This document shows positions 10,326 to 19,943 of a stretch of DNA of 64,000 nucleotides, one piece after another. A model generated the notes under the pieces. The model searched no databases and was not told where the DNA came from. It saw only the letters and a list, made by a program, of their open reading frames with translations. The DNA is from Zoogloea sp041914405 (lineage in GTDB: Bacteria > Pseudomonadota > Gammaproteobacteria > Burkholderiales > Rhodocyclaceae), in contig NZ_JAYSDK010000012.1 of NCBI RefSeq assembly GCF_041914405.1, positions 61,710 to 125,709 of the forward strand, given 5' to 3'. The position numbers and the translations under genes are program-made. How positions within the stretch are numbered: position 1 is the first letter of the stretch; the number at the start of each line of letters is the position of its first letter.

Positions 10326-11560
10326 CAGGCCTTGCCTCCACGCATGATCTGGCGGTTTTCCCAGTCGATCCGCAGCAGGATCGCAATGGCCACGCAGTTG
10401 GCGAGAATGCCTGAGCCGCCGAAACTCATCATCGGCAGGGTCAGCCCCTTGGTGGGCAGCAGGCCCATGTTCACGCCCATGTTGATGAACGATTGCACGC
10501 CGAACCAAATGGCGATGCCCTGGGCCACCAGTGCCGCGTAGTTGCGCTCCAGCACCACCGCCTGACGGCCGATAGCGAAAGCACGCTGGATCAGGATCGC
10601 GAACAGCACGATGACCGTCACTACGCCGACGAAGCCGAGTTCCTCGGCGATCACCGCCAGCAGGAAGTCGGTATGGGCTTCAGGAAGGTAGAACAGCTTC
10701 TCGATGCTGCCACCCAGGCCAACGCCGAACCACTCACCGCGGCCGAAGGCGATCAACGCATGGGACAGCTGATAGCCCTTGCCGTAGGCGTCCTGCCACG
10801 GGTCCATGAAGCCGAGGATGCGCTGGCGACGGTATTCGGAGAAAGTGATCAGCAGCACGAAGCCCACCGCGGCCACCACCGCCAGCAGCGCGAACAGGCG
10901 GACATTGATGCCGCCCAGGAAGAGCACGCCGAAGGCAATCGCGGTAATCACCACGAAGGCGCCAAAGTCCGGCTCTTTCAGCAGCAGGAAGCCGACGAAA
11001 AGGATCACCCCGGCCATCGGCAGGAAACCCTGCTTGAAGCTGCCCATCAGCGGCAGCTTGCGTGCGGTGTAGTCCGCCGCATACAAGGCGGCAAACAGTT
11101 TCATCAATTCGGACGGCTGCAGGTTGACCACCCCCAGCGGCAACCAGCGCCGGGCACCATTCACGTCCCGCCCCACATGGGGAATCAGCACGATCAACAG
11201 CAACACCACCCCAGCAATAAACAGCCACGGCGCCATCTCCTGCCAGGCCCGCATCGGAATCTGGAAGACCACCACGCCGGCAATCACCCCGATCGCCAGA
11301 AAGACCGCGTGGCGGATCAGGAAGTAGGCCGGCTGGTGGCCGAACATGCGGCTGCCCTCGGCCGTCGCGATGGACGCCGAGAACACCATCACCAGTCCCA
11401 TCAGCAGCAGCGCCGCCGAGGACCAGATCAGAGCCGGATCAAGCTCCCGCGGCTGGCTGAGCGGCCGCATCAGGCGATGAACCGCCCGGCCAGCCACCAG
11501 CGAACCGTTGTCGCCGGCGTGGCGGGCCCAGAAATCGGACAGGCGGGCGGCAAGCTTCAT
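10325..11560 (-). CDS. ftsW: SEDS peptidoglycan glycosyltransferase FtsW
   Basis: FtsW is the septal SEDS-family polymerase that works with the transpeptidase FtsI. The 411-residue sequence has about ten membrane helices after a 45-residue cytoplasmic N-terminus, beginning near ALIWSSAALLLMGLVMVFSAS. Family landmarks are visible: GARRWLPLG followed by LQPSELMKL in the large loop, KEPDFGAFVV with the conserved aspartate, LPEAHTDFLLAVIAEELG, and GLLPTKGLTLPMMSFGGSG near the C-terminus. It overlaps murD by 4 bp at its start and murG by 1 bp at its end. Confidence 0.97.
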   Translation of the reverse strand: MKLAARLSDFWARHAGDNGSLVAGRAVHRLMRPLSQPRELDPALIWSSAALLLMGLVMVFSASIATAEGSRMFGHQPAYFLIRHAVFLAIGVIAGVVVFQIPMRAWQEMAPWLFIAGVVLLLIVLIPHVGRDVNGARRWLPLGVVNLQPSELMKLFAALYAADYTARKLPLMGSFKQGFLPMAGVILFVGFLLLKEPDFGAFVVITAIAFGVLFLGGINVRLFALLAVVAAVGFVLLITFSEYRRQRILGFMDPWQDAYGKGYQLSHALIAFGRGEWFGVGLGGSIEKLFYLPEAHTDFLLAVIAEELGFVGVVTVIVLFAILIQRAFAIGRQAVVLERNYAALVAQGIAIWFGVQSFINMGVNMGLLPTKGLTLPMMSFGGSGILANCVAIAILLRIDWENRQIMRGGKA

Positions 11561-12948
11561 ACGGCACGCACTCCGGGGAGACGTTTCACCGCGTCGATGA
11601 AGACCTGGGCGCGGTGGGCATAGTTGCGGAACATATCGAGACTGGCGCAGGCCGGCGACAGCAGCACCACGTCACCGGCTTCAGCCCGGGCATTGGCCTC
11701 CAGCACCGCCGCATCCATGTCTGCGGCGTGAAGCAGCGGTACGCCGCAGCCAGCCACCGCCTCTTCGATGGTCCGCGCATCACGGCCGATCAACACCACC
11801 GCGCGGGCATAGCGGGCGAAGGCATCCTTCAGCGGCGAGAAATCCTGGCCCTTGCCGTCGCCGCCGACGATCAGCACCACCTTGCGGCGCAGGCCTTCCA
11901 GCGCTGCGACTGTCGCGCCGACATTGGTACCCTTGGAGTCGTCGTAATAGGTCACGCCGTCACCCCGCTCGGCGACCAGCTCGACCCGGTGCGGCAGACC
12001 GCGAAAGGCTTTCAGCGCCGCGACCAGGCTGTGGCGCGGCAGGCCGGCAGCCTCGCCCAAAGCCAGCGCGGCCAGCGCGTTGGCGACGTTGTGGTTGCCC
12101 GCCAGTTGCAGTTCCGAGCGCGCCAGCAGACGTTCAGCGCCACGCATCAGCCACTCGCCATCAGCTGCCTGCACCACGCCGAAATCATCGACGCCGGTCG
12201 GCGCATCGACGCCGAAGGTGAACACGCGCCGGCCCGGCAGGGCCATCGCAGCCACCCGGGGGTCTTCCCGATTGAGAACCTGTACGCCGGCGCCCTGGAA
12301 CACTGCAGCCTTGGTGGCAGCGTAGTCGTCCAGTCCGTCATAGCGATCCAGGTGATCGTCCGTAACGTTGAGAACGGTAGCCGAAACCGCGCCAAGCGCC
12401 GGCGCGGTTTCGAGCTGGAAGCTCGACAGCTCGAGCACCCAAACAGCAGGAAGCGCCTGGCCAGCGGCCTGACGCTCCATCAAAACGTCCAGCGCGGCCG
12501 GGCTAATGTTGCCCGCCACCACGCCATCCACACCGCAGGCCCGCACCATCTCGCCGGCCAGCGTGGTGGTGGTGGTCTTGCCGTTGGTGCCGGTGATCGC
12601 GATGATCTTCGTCTGCTCACGCACGCCGAGGGCCTCGAGGGCCTGGACCAGCAGGTCCATCTCGCCAACGACCGGGATGCCGCGCTGGCGCGCCGTCACC
12701 ACCAGCGGCTGACGCGGATCGACCCCCGGGCTGATCGCAACGCGGCTCACGCCATCGAGGAGGGCCGGCTCGAACGGACCGGTGGCGAGCTCCGCGGCCG
12801 GCACCTCGTCACGTAGGCGATCCACGCCGGGCGGCACCGCCCTGGAATCCGCCACCCGCAGCGCCACGCCCTGCCCGGCCAGCCAGCGGGCCATCGCCAG
12901 GCCGGATTCGCCAAGACCGAGAACGAGAGTGAGGTCAGACGTGCTCAT
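11557..12948 (-). CDS. murD: UDP-N-acetylmuramoyl-L-alanine--D-glutamate ligase MurD
   Basis: MurD adds D-glutamate to UDP-MurNAc-L-Ala. The 463-residue product has the N-terminal dinucleotide-like motif LVLGLGESGLAMARWL, the P-loop ITGTNGKTTTTTL (about residue 118), ELSSFQLE, NVTDDHLDRYDG, and the C-terminal-domain motif YYDDSKGTNVGAT. These are standard Mur ligase positions. It begins 6 bp after mraY and overlaps ftsW by 4 bp. Confidence 0.97.
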   Translation of the reverse strand: MSTSDLTLVLGLGESGLAMARWLAGQGVALRVADSRAVPPGVDRLRDEVPAAELATGPFEPALLDGVSRVAISPGVDPRQPLVVTARQRGIPVVGEMDLLVQALEALGVREQTKIIAITGTNGKTTTTTLAGEMVRACGVDGVVAGNISPAALDVLMERQAAGQALPAVWVLELSSFQLETAPALGAVSATVLNVTDDHLDRYDGLDDYAATKAAVFQGAGVQVLNREDPRVAAMALPGRRVFTFGVDAPTGVDDFGVVQAADGEWLMRGAERLLARSELQLAGNHNVANALAALALGEAAGLPRHSLVAALKAFRGLPHRVELVAERGDGVTYYDDSKGTNVGATVAALEGLRRKVVLIVGGDGKGQDFSPLKDAFARYARAVVLIGRDARTIEEAVAGCGVPLLHAADMDAAVLEANARAEAGDVVLLSPACASLDMFRNYAHRAQVFIDAVKRLPGVRAV

Positions 12949-12954
12949 GTCGGC

Positions 12955-14043
12955 TTACCGCAGCTTGAGAGTGGACAGGCCGAACAGCACGAGCATGATC
13001 GTGATGATCCAGAAGCGCACGACAACCTGGGTTTCCTTCCAGCCACCGAGCTCGTAGTGGTGGTGCAGCGGCGCCATGCGGAAGATGCGTTTGCCGCCCG
13101 AATACTTGAAGTACAGCACCTGCACCATCACCGACAGGGCCTCGGCGACGAACAGGCCGCCCATGATGAACAGCACGATCTCCTGGCGGACGATCACCGC
13201 GATGGTGCCCATCGCCGCACCAAGGGCCAGTGCGCCAACGTCGCCCATGAAGACTTCCGCCGGGTAGGCGTTGAACCACAGAAAGCCCAGACCGGCACCG
13301 GCGATTGCGCCGCAGATCACCGCCAGCTCACCAGCGCCCGGGATGTAGGGCACGCCGAGGTACTTGGAAAAGCCCATGTGGCCGGCCACGTAGGCGAAGA
13401 TCGCCAGCGCCGAGCTGACCATCACGGTCGGCATGATCGCCAGGCCGTCGAGGCCGTCGGTGAGGTTCACCGAGTGGCTGGTGCCGTTGATGACGAAGTA
13501 GCTCAGGATGATGAAGCCGATCACGCCAAGCGGGTACGCCACGGTCTTGAAGAAGGGCACGATCAGTTCGATCTGGGCCGGCAATGTGGCGGTCAGGCCG
13601 AGGAACACGGCGGCGGCCAGCGCGATGGCGGATGTCCAGAAATACTTCCAGCGGCTCGCCAAGCCCTTCGGATCGCGATAGACCACCTTGCGCCAGTCAT
13701 CCACCCAACCCACAGCCCCAAAGCCGAGCGTCACGAACAGCACCACCCACACGTACTTGTTGCGCAGATCCCCCCACAGTAGCGTGGTGATGGCGATGGC
13801 TATGAGGATCAGCGCACCGCCCATGGTGGGCGTGCCAGCCTTGGTCAAATGGGACTTGGGTCCGTCGTCACGGACCGCCTGGCCGATTTTCTTGGCGGCC
13901 AGCCAGCGGATCACCGGCGGGCCGAAGACGAGCGACAGCACCAGCGCCGTACCGGCAGCCAGTACCGCGCGCAACGTGATGTAGCCGAACACGTTGAAGA
14001 AACGGGCGTCCTTGCCCAGCCACAGGGCAAGTTCAAGCAGCAT
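12955..14043 (-). CDS. mraY: phospho-MurNAc-pentapeptide translocase MraY
   Basis: MraY transfers phospho-MurNAc-pentapeptide to undecaprenyl phosphate, making lipid I at the inner membrane. The 362-residue sequence has about ten hydrophobic helices. It carries the catalytic DDWRK motif (about residue 115), NLTDGLDGLAIMPT with the conserved aspartates, FLWFNAYPAEVFMGDVGALA, and the histidine motif PLHHHYELGGWKE. It is separated from murF by 60 bp and from murD by 6 bp. Confidence 0.98.
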   Translation of the reverse strand: MLLELALWLGKDARFFNVFGYITLRAVLAAGTALVLSLVFGPPVIRWLAAKKIGQAVRDDGPKSHLTKAGTPTMGGALILIAIAITTLLWGDLRNKYVWVVLFVTLGFGAVGWVDDWRKVVYRDPKGLASRWKYFWTSAIALAAAVFLGLTATLPAQIELIVPFFKTVAYPLGVIGFIILSYFVINGTSHSVNLTDGLDGLAIMPTVMVSSALAIFAYVAGHMGFSKYLGVPYIPGAGELAVICGAIAGAGLGFLWFNAYPAEVFMGDVGALALGAAMGTIAVIVRQEIVLFIMGGLFVAEALSVMVQVLYFKYSGGKRIFRMAPLHHHYELGGWKETQVVVRFWIITIMLVLFGLSTLKLR

Positions 14044-14103
14044 GCCGAGCCTCCCCGCAAACGAAGGAAACCGGACAGCCCACCCATGTACCGCTAAGAA
14101 TCA

Positions 14104-15480
14104 TCAAACCTTCTCCGTGATGGCGTTCACGACCCGTTCCATCTTCATGAAACGGGAACCTTTCACGAGCACCACCGTATCTGCATTGAGCTCCTGTTTC
14201 AGCGCCGCGACGAGGTCGTCGAGCTTGCTGAAATGGAACCCACCTTCACCGAAATTGCGTGCCGCAATCTCGCTCATCTCACCCAGACCGAACAGAAAAT
14301 CGACGCCTTCGCTCTTGGCGTAGCCACCGATCTCGTCGTGGTACTGGAAACTCTGCTCGCCGATCTCCCCCATGTCTCCGATCACCAGGATCTTGCGGCC
14401 CGGGGTGGCGGCCAGCACTGCGATGCCGGCACGCATCGAGTCGGGGTTGGCGTTGTAGCTGTCGTCAATGACCACCGCGCCATTGACGCCCTTGCACAGG
14501 TGCAAGCGTCCGGGCGTCCCGGTGAATCCTCCCAGGCCTTCGGCCACCGCATCGAGGGATATGCCGGCCGCCAGGCACGCCGCGGCAGCGGCCAGCGCGT
14601 TGCGCACATTGTGTTCACCGGGCACTTGCAGCCGGAAGCGCACTTCGCCCTGGGGGGCATTGAGCACGACATCGCTGGCAAAACCATGGCAGGTCGTGCG
14701 TGCAGTGACGTCGGCGGCGGCCTTCAGGCCGAAGCGGAGCGTCCGGCGCCCTTCATTGAGGCCTTGCCAGAAACCTGCGAAGGCGTCGTCGGCATTGATC
14801 ACCGCGATACCGTCCGACGCCAGACCGTTGTAGATCGCCCCCTTCTCGCGGGCGACCTCCTTGAGATTACCCATACCCTCCAGATGCGCGCGCTGGGCAT
14901 TGTTCACCAGCGCCACCGTCGGCCGGGCCAGATGAGTCAGATAGTCAATCTCGCCCGGATGGTTCATACCCATCTCGATAACCGCTGCCCGGTGGTTGCC
15001 CGACAGGCGCAGCAGCATCAGCGGAAGACCGATGTCGTTGTTGAGGTTGCCCTTGGTGGCCAGCACGGCGAGGTCCGGATCGAAGCCGTCGCGGCGCACC
15101 TGTGCGCGAAGGATAGCCGCGCACATCTCTTTTACCGTGGTCTTGCCGTTGCTACCGGTGACGCCGATCAACGGGAGCTCGAAACGGCTCCGCCAGTTCG
15201 CCGCCAGGCGGCCAAGGCCGAGACGCGTGTCGTCGACGATGACCAGCGGCAGCGGCACCGGGTTGGCCGCCGCCCAGGCACGGTCGACCATCGCTGCCAC
15301 GGCCCGTTGCCCAGCGACGGCAGCAACGAAGGCGTGGCCATCGAAGCGCTCGCCACGCAGGGCAACGAACAGCTGGCCGGGCTGGATCGCGCGGGAGTCG
15401 GTGCTGACTGAGGAAAAGGTGACATTGCCCCCTACCGCAGTGCCCGCCGTGGCCAGGGCGGCTTCCTGAATGTCCATCAC
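14104..15480 (-). CDS. murF: UDP-MurNAc-tripeptide--D-alanyl-D-alanine ligase MurF
   Basis: MurF adds the D-Ala-D-Ala dipeptide made by DdlB. The 458-residue sequence has the P-loop GVTGSNGKTTVKEM (about residue 110), the NEIGLPL-like segment GNLNNDIGLPLMLLRL, EMGMNHPGEIDYL, NNAQRAHLEGMG, and VIDDSYNANPDSM in the C-terminal domain. Two starts are possible: GTG 15480 or ATG 15477. Both overlap the murE stop, and a GGAG sequence lies upstream of either. Coordinates use the GTG. Confidence 0.96.
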   Translation of the reverse strand: MMDIQEAALATAGTAVGGNVTFSSVSTDSRAIQPGQLFVALRGERFDGHAFVAAVAGQRAVAAMVDRAWAAANPVPLPLVIVDDTRLGLGRLAANWRSRFELPLIGVTGSNGKTTVKEMCAAILRAQVRRDGFDPDLAVLATKGNLNNDIGLPLMLLRLSGNHRAAVIEMGMNHPGEIDYLTHLARPTVALVNNAQRAHLEGMGNLKEVAREKGAIYNGLASDGIAVINADDAFAGFWQGLNEGRRTLRFGLKAAADVTARTTCHGFASDVVLNAPQGEVRFRLQVPGEHNVRNALAAAAACLAAGISLDAVAEGLGGFTGTPGRLHLCKGVNGAVVIDDSYNANPDSMRAGIAVLAATPGRKILVIGDMGEIGEQSFQYHDEIGGYAKSEGVDFLFGLGEMSEIAARNFGEGGFHFSKLDDLVAALKQELNADTVVLVKGSRFMKMERVVNAITEKV

Positions 15481-16991
15481 AGGAGGTCTCCCTGGGCATC
15501 GTTCCAGGCCTGCAGCGCGACCCGCGCCTGCTCCACGTCGGAGAAGGGATAGCGCACGCCCTTTATTTCCTGATAGGGCTCATGCCCCTTGCCGGCGACA
15601 ACGATCACGTCGTCGGCGGCCGATGACAGGATCGCCTTGCGGATCGCCTCGGCACGGTCAGGAACGATCTCGGCCTGCGGCCCGGCGGCCACCGCGATCT
15701 GCTGGAGGATCGCCAGGGGATCTTCGCTGCGCGGATTGTCGCTGGTCAGCACGACCCGGTCGGCCAGGCGGGCAGCCAGTTCGCCCATGATCGGCCGCTT
15801 GCCGGGGTCGCGATCGCCACCGCAGCCGAACACGCAGGTCATGCGCCCGTTGCGCGCAGTGACGGTGGCGCGCACTGCGCGCAGCACCTGCTCGAGGGCA
15901 TCCGGGGAGTGGGCGTAATCCACCACCACCAGCGGATCGCAAACGCCGCCCATGGTCTGCATGCGTCCCTGGGGCGGGGTCAGGCCTTCCGCCACCGAGG
16001 CCGCGTCATCCAGGGTGAAGCCCGACGCCATCAGCGTGCCGATAACGGCCAACAGGTTGGAGACGTTGAACTGTCCGACCAGATTGGGGTACAGATCGGC
16101 GGACTCGTTGCCGCAACGCGCCGTGAAGCGAATGCCGGCGGCCGTGGTGGTCAACTTGTCGGCGATCAGCACGCGATTGACCGGCGCCGCGTCAGCGTTG
16201 CTGGCAATGAGGGTGTAGCCGATGACTTCCAGCCCGTGTCCGGCCAGCCGACGCGCCTGCTCCATGCCGAAGCGGTCATCCAGGTTCAGGACCACCGAAC
16301 GCAGGCCGGGCATGTCGAATAGACGGGCCTTGGCGGTCGCGTAGTTCTCCATGCTGCCGTGGTAGTCGAGATGATCCCGGGTCAGATTGGTGAGCACCGC
16401 CACGTCAAAACGCAAGCCGTTGAGACGCCCCTGGTCGAGTCCGATGGAAGACACTTCCATGGCCACCGCCTGGGCGTCGGCGGCGCGGAACTCCGCCAGG
16501 GTGCGATGCAGGGTCAGACTGTCCGGCGTGGTGTTGAGGCTGGCCGACAGGGCGCCAGGAAAACCGATGCCGAGAGTGCCGATCACCCCGCACTTGCGGC
16601 CGAGGGCGGCAAATGCGCGGGTCAGCCACTGGCTCACCGAAGTCTTGCCATTGGTGCCGGTCACACCGACCAGCCAGAGGGCTTCCGACGGGCGCCCGCA
16701 GACTTCGTCTGCAAGATAGCCTGACAGTGTCGCCAAGCCGTCCACCGCCAGATTGGGAACCTGCAGGCCGGCATCCCAACTGTGGCCTTGGCGCTCCCAC
16801 AGAACGGCGGCGGCACCCGCGTGCACGGCCTCGGTAATGAAACGCCGACCATCCACACGGTGCCCGGGACAGGCCAGGAAGACATCACCGGCACGGACCT
16901 GGCGCGAATCGGCGCACAGACGGGTCACTTCCACGCCGGCCTTGGCCAGCTCTTCGAGAACGGCGCGCGCCTTCTGCTGAGGCTGCTGCAT
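15477..16991 (-). CDS. murE: UDP-MurNAc-tripeptide synthetase MurE (meso-DAP type)
   Basis: MurE adds the third stem-peptide residue. The 504-residue sequence has the P-loop GVTGTNGKTSVSQWL (about residue 114), VAMEVSSIGLDQGR, NLTRDHLDYHGSM, VVVDYAHSPDALEQ, and in the C-terminal domain TSDNPRSEDPLAI. The DNPR tetrapeptide is the accepted marker of meso-diaminopimelate specificity, as expected for a Gram-negative wall. Its ATG directly abuts the ftsI stop and its end overlaps murF. Confidence 0.97.
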   Translation of the reverse strand: MQQPQQKARAVLEELAKAGVEVTRLCADSRQVRAGDVFLACPGHRVDGRRFITEAVHAGAAAVLWERQGHSWDAGLQVPNLAVDGLATLSGYLADEVCGRPSEALWLVGVTGTNGKTSVSQWLTRAFAALGRKCGVIGTLGIGFPGALSASLNTTPDSLTLHRTLAEFRAADAQAVAMEVSSIGLDQGRLNGLRFDVAVLTNLTRDHLDYHGSMENYATAKARLFDMPGLRSVVLNLDDRFGMEQARRLAGHGLEVIGYTLIASNADAAPVNRVLIADKLTTTAAGIRFTARCGNESADLYPNLVGQFNVSNLLAVIGTLMASGFTLDDAASVAEGLTPPQGRMQTMGGVCDPLVVVDYAHSPDALEQVLRAVRATVTARNGRMTCVFGCGGDRDPGKRPIMGELAARLADRVVLTSDNPRSEDPLAILQQIAVAAGPQAEIVPDRAEAIRKAILSSAADDVIVVAGKGHEPYQEIKGVRYPFSDVEQARVALQAWNDAQGDLL

Positions 16992-18749
16992 TTACATGGA
17001 CTCCCCGGAAGCGGCGGAAGTGCTGCCCTGGCGGGCAACCTGCAAGGGTTTCAAGGGGGCATCGGCCGGCACGCCGAGGGTCCGCAGGGCGCCGCCCATC
17101 ACCTGGGCGAAGACCGGGCCTGCCACGCTGCCGCCGTAGTGCTTGCCGGCAGTGGGTTCGTCGATCATCACGGCGACGATCAGACGCGGATCGGAAATGG
17201 GGGCAATGCCGACGAAGGAGGCCACGTACTTGAGGGCGTAACGGCCACCAACCAGCTTCATGGCCGTACCCGTCTTCCCGCCGACGCGATATCCGGGCAC
17301 ATTGGCCTCGACCGCGGTTCCCCCAGGCTGAACGACCATTTCAAGCATCTGGCGCACCTCGCGGGCAGTCTGCGGCGAGAACACCCGCGTACCGTGCAAG
17401 GGCGGCGCATCGAGACGCAGCAGGGACAAGGGCACCATGTCGCCATCGCGGGCGAACACCTGGTAGGCGTTGGCCATCTGCATCAGGCTCACCGAGATAC
17501 CATGCCCGTAAGACATCGTCGCCTGCTCGATCGGGCGCCAGCTCTTGGCCGGCCGCAGCCGCCCGCCGACCTCACCCGGGAAACCGAGCTTGAGCGGCGT
17601 ACCGAAGCCGAGGTTGTCGAACATCTTCCACATCACTTCCGGCTGGAAGGCCAGCGCCATCTTGGCAGCACCGATGTTCGACGACTTCTGGATCACCTGA
17701 GCCACCGTCAGGGCGCCATGGGGGTGAGCGTCGGAAATCGTCGCGGTGCCGATGGTCATCCGCCCCGGAGCGCAGTTGATGATCGTGTTGGCCGTAAATT
17801 TGCCGTTTTCGAGCGCCAACGCAGCCGTGAAGGGCTTCATCGTGGAGCCCGGCTCATAGGTGTCCGTCAACGCGCGGTTGCGCAACTGCTCACCGGTTAG
17901 GTGGACCCGGTTGTTCGGGTTGAAGGTCGGCGCATTGGCCAGCGCCAGGATCTCCCCGGTCTTCGCATCGAGCACAACGACGCCGCCAGCCTTGGCCTTG
18001 TTGTCGGTGATGGCTTGCTTCAACGCGGCATGGGCCAGGTACTGGATCTTGTTGTCGATGGCCAGCGCAACTTCCTTGCCGTCCTGCGGCGGACGAATGG
18101 ACTGCACGTCCTCGACCACGTTGCCCCGCCGGTCCTTGACGACCCGACGGGAGCCGGGCTTACCAGCCAGCGCCGACTCGTAGGCCAGCTCGATGCCTTC
18201 CTGCCCCTTGTCGTCCACGCCGGTGAAGCCCAGCACATGGGCCATGACCTCACCGCCGGGATAGAAACGACGGTATTCCCTTTGATCGTGGATGCCTGGC
18301 AACTTGAGCGCGGCGAGGCGGTCCGCAAGCTCCGGCGACACCTGGCGCTTCAGGAACACGAACTCCTTGTCCACCGCCAGCTTCTGGTTGACCTCGTTAA
18401 CGTCCAGCTCCAGCAGGCTGGCCAGCTGCCGCGTCTGGGCCGGACTGAGGCGGGCATCCTCGGGGATCGCCCAGATAGATTTGACCGGCGAGGAGACCGC
18501 CAGCACATCGCCCTGGCGGTCTGTGATCTTGCCGCGTGTTGCCGGCACCCCCAGCAGACGGGCATAGCGGGACTCGCCCTTGGCCTGCAGGAACTGATCA
18601 TTGACCCCCTGCAGGTAGGCCGCCCGGCCGATCAGCGCCAGCGAGCCGCCAAGCAGGCACAGCAGCACGAAGCGCGGTCGCCAGGCCGGCAACTCGGAAC
18701 GCAGGAGGGGATTATGGTTGAAGGTGACGCCCTTCTTGGCCTTGTTCAT
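16992..18749 (-). CDS. ftsI: septal transpeptidase FtsI (PBP3)
   Basis: FtsI cross-links septal peptidoglycan in partnership with FtsW. From the ATG at 18747-18749 it is 585 residues. It has a short cytoplasmic tail, a membrane anchor (about RFVLLCLLGGSLALIGRAAYL), a PBP dimerization domain and a transpeptidase domain. The three active-site motifs are present: YEPGSTMKPF with the nucleophilic serine, SSN in QKSSNIGAAK, and KTGT in GGKTGTAMKL. The upstream reading frame overlaps ftsL and is rejected as the start, because the ATG gives the typical PBP3 N-terminus and the usual 4-bp overlap with ftsL. Confidence 0.97.
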   Translation of the reverse strand: MNKAKKGVTFNHNPLLRSELPAWRPRFVLLCLLGGSLALIGRAAYLQGVNDQFLQAKGESRYARLLGVPATRGKITDRQGDVLAVSSPVKSIWAIPEDARLSPAQTRQLASLLELDVNEVNQKLAVDKEFVFLKRQVSPELADRLAALKLPGIHDQREYRRFYPGGEVMAHVLGFTGVDDKGQEGIELAYESALAGKPGSRRVVKDRRGNVVEDVQSIRPPQDGKEVALAIDNKIQYLAHAALKQAITDNKAKAGGVVVLDAKTGEILALANAPTFNPNNRVHLTGEQLRNRALTDTYEPGSTMKPFTAALALENGKFTANTIINCAPGRMTIGTATISDAHPHGALTVAQVIQKSSNIGAAKMALAFQPEVMWKMFDNLGFGTPLKLGFPGEVGGRLRPAKSWRPIEQATMSYGHGISVSLMQMANAYQVFARDGDMVPLSLLRLDAPPLHGTRVFSPQTAREVRQMLEMVVQPGGTAVEANVPGYRVGGKTGTAMKLVGGRYALKYVASFVGIAPISDPRLIVAVMIDEPTAGKHYGGSVAGPVFAQVMGGALRTLGVPADAPLKPLQVARQGSTSAASGESM

Positions 18750-19012
18750 GGCCGCTCCTCGATGGCAATGATCTGCCCAGACTGAGGCGGGCGCATCGCG
18801 AGCTTCTCGCGAGCGAGTTTTTCGATGCGGGCGTGGGCGGCCCAGGTGCTTTGCTCCAGCTGGAGCTGCCCCCACTCGACTTCCAGCTGGTTGGAACGTT
18901 GTTGCTCGCGTTCGACCGCGGCATACAGCTTGCGAGCCTGATGCTGGGAGGCCACCACGCCGAGGCTGCTGGCCACCACCAGCATCAGCAGGAATCCGTT
19001 GAGGCGCGCCAT
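18746..19012 (-). CDS. ftsL: cell division protein FtsL
   Basis: FtsL is a small bitopic protein that forms the FtsQLB complex through a periplasmic coiled coil. The 88-residue product has one membrane helix (about LNGFLLMLVVASSLGVVASQ), then a heptad-rich region (LYAAVEREQQRSNQLEVEWGQ, then LQLEQSTW), and ends with the LAREKLAMRPP segment often seen in FtsL. I start at ATG 19010-19012, which has GGAG seven bases upstream and follows the rsmH stop by 1 bp. It overlaps ftsI by 4 bp. Confidence 0.93.
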   Translation of the reverse strand: MARLNGFLLMLVVASSLGVVASQHQARKLYAAVEREQQRSNQLEVEWGQLQLEQSTWAAHARIEKLAREKLAMRPPQSGQIIAIEERP

Positions 19013-19013
19013 G

Positions 19014-19943
19014 TCAGGACTCCAGCCTTGTTGCAATGCGCATCACGGCACTGCGGGAACGCGGATTGGCAGCCACTTCGTCGTCAGACGGCCACACAGG
19101 CTTGCCGACCAGGGCCAACTTGGGCTTCGGCAGATCGGCGGCACGCACCGGCAGACGCGCAGGAAGCTGCGGCGGACGCGACTCGTCACGCATGAAGCGC
19201 TTGACGATGCGGTCCTCGAGCGAGTGAAAACTGATCACTACCAGACGGCCGCCCACGGCCAGCCGTGCAACGACCTGCGGAAGGATCAGCGACAGTTCCT
19301 CGAGCTCTTGATTGACACAAATCCGTAGAGCTTGGAAGGTACGCGTCGCCGGGTGCTGGCCCGGCTCGCGTGTGCGGACCGCTTTTTCCACGATCGCGGC
19401 AAGCTGTCCCGTGGTTGCAACAGCCCCCCCTGTCCGAGCAGTTGCAATCGCCTTTGCAATCTCATAAGCAAACCGTTCTTCACCGTATTCCCTCAGTACG
19501 CGGGTGATGTCAGCAATCGGCGCATCCGCCAACCATTCCGCCGCGGTCACGCCGCGGGTCGTATCCATTCGCATGTCGAGCGGCGCGTCGAAGCGAAAGC
19601 TCATGCCCCGCTCTGCCTCATCCAGCTGGGGGGATGACACACCCAAGTCCAGCAGGACTCCGTCCACCCGTTCGATTCCGCGCTCGGCGAGCGCCTCCGC
19701 AAAATCCGAGAACGGCGCATGCACCAGCTCGAAACGCGGATCCGCCACCGCCTGGCCAGCGGCAATCGCCACCGGATCCCGGTCAAAGGCAATCAGGCGG
19801 CCCTGCGGCCCGAGACAGGCCAGGATCGCACGACTGTGCCCACCCCGCCCGAAAGTACCGTCCACGTAGACGCCATCTGGTTTGATAGCCAAGGCAGCCA
19901 CTGCTTCTTCCAGTAGCACCGTGATATGCGGTGTGTTCGTCAC
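19014..19943 (-). CDS. rsmH: 16S rRNA (cytosine(1402)-N4)-methyltransferase RsmH
   Basis: RsmH (MraW) methylates N4 of C1402 in 16S rRNA, in the ribosomal P site. It contains the N-terminal HITVLLEEAVAAL, the SAM-binding motif VDGTFGRGGHS, the LLDLGVSSPQLD motif and FHSLEDRIVKRF. I choose GTG 19941-19943, which overlaps the mraZ stop (GTGA) and gives 309 residues, close to the usual length. A TTG six codons upstream is possible. It is second in the dcw cluster, as expected. Confidence 0.95.
   Translation of the reverse strand: MTNTPHITVLLEEAVAALAIKPDGVYVDGTFGRGGHSRAILACLGPQGRLIAFDRDPVAIAAGQAVADPRFELVHAPFSDFAEALAERGIERVDGVLLDLGVSSPQLDEAERGMSFRFDAPLDMRMDTTRGVTAAEWLADAPIADITRVLREYGEERFAYEIAKAIATARTGGAVATTGQLAAIVEKAVRTREPGQHPATRTFQALRICVNQELEELSLILPQVVARLAVGGRLVVISFHSLEDRIVKRFMRDESRPPQLPARLPVRAADLPKPKLALVGKPVWPSDDEVAANPRSRSAVMRIATRLES

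Noticed and set aside
7596..10541. 981-codon open frame on the plus strand across ddlB, murC and murG
   Set aside because: It is antisense to three well-conserved Mur genes and encodes a low-complexity His/Arg/Gly-rich product. It results from GC-rich codon use in the real genes.
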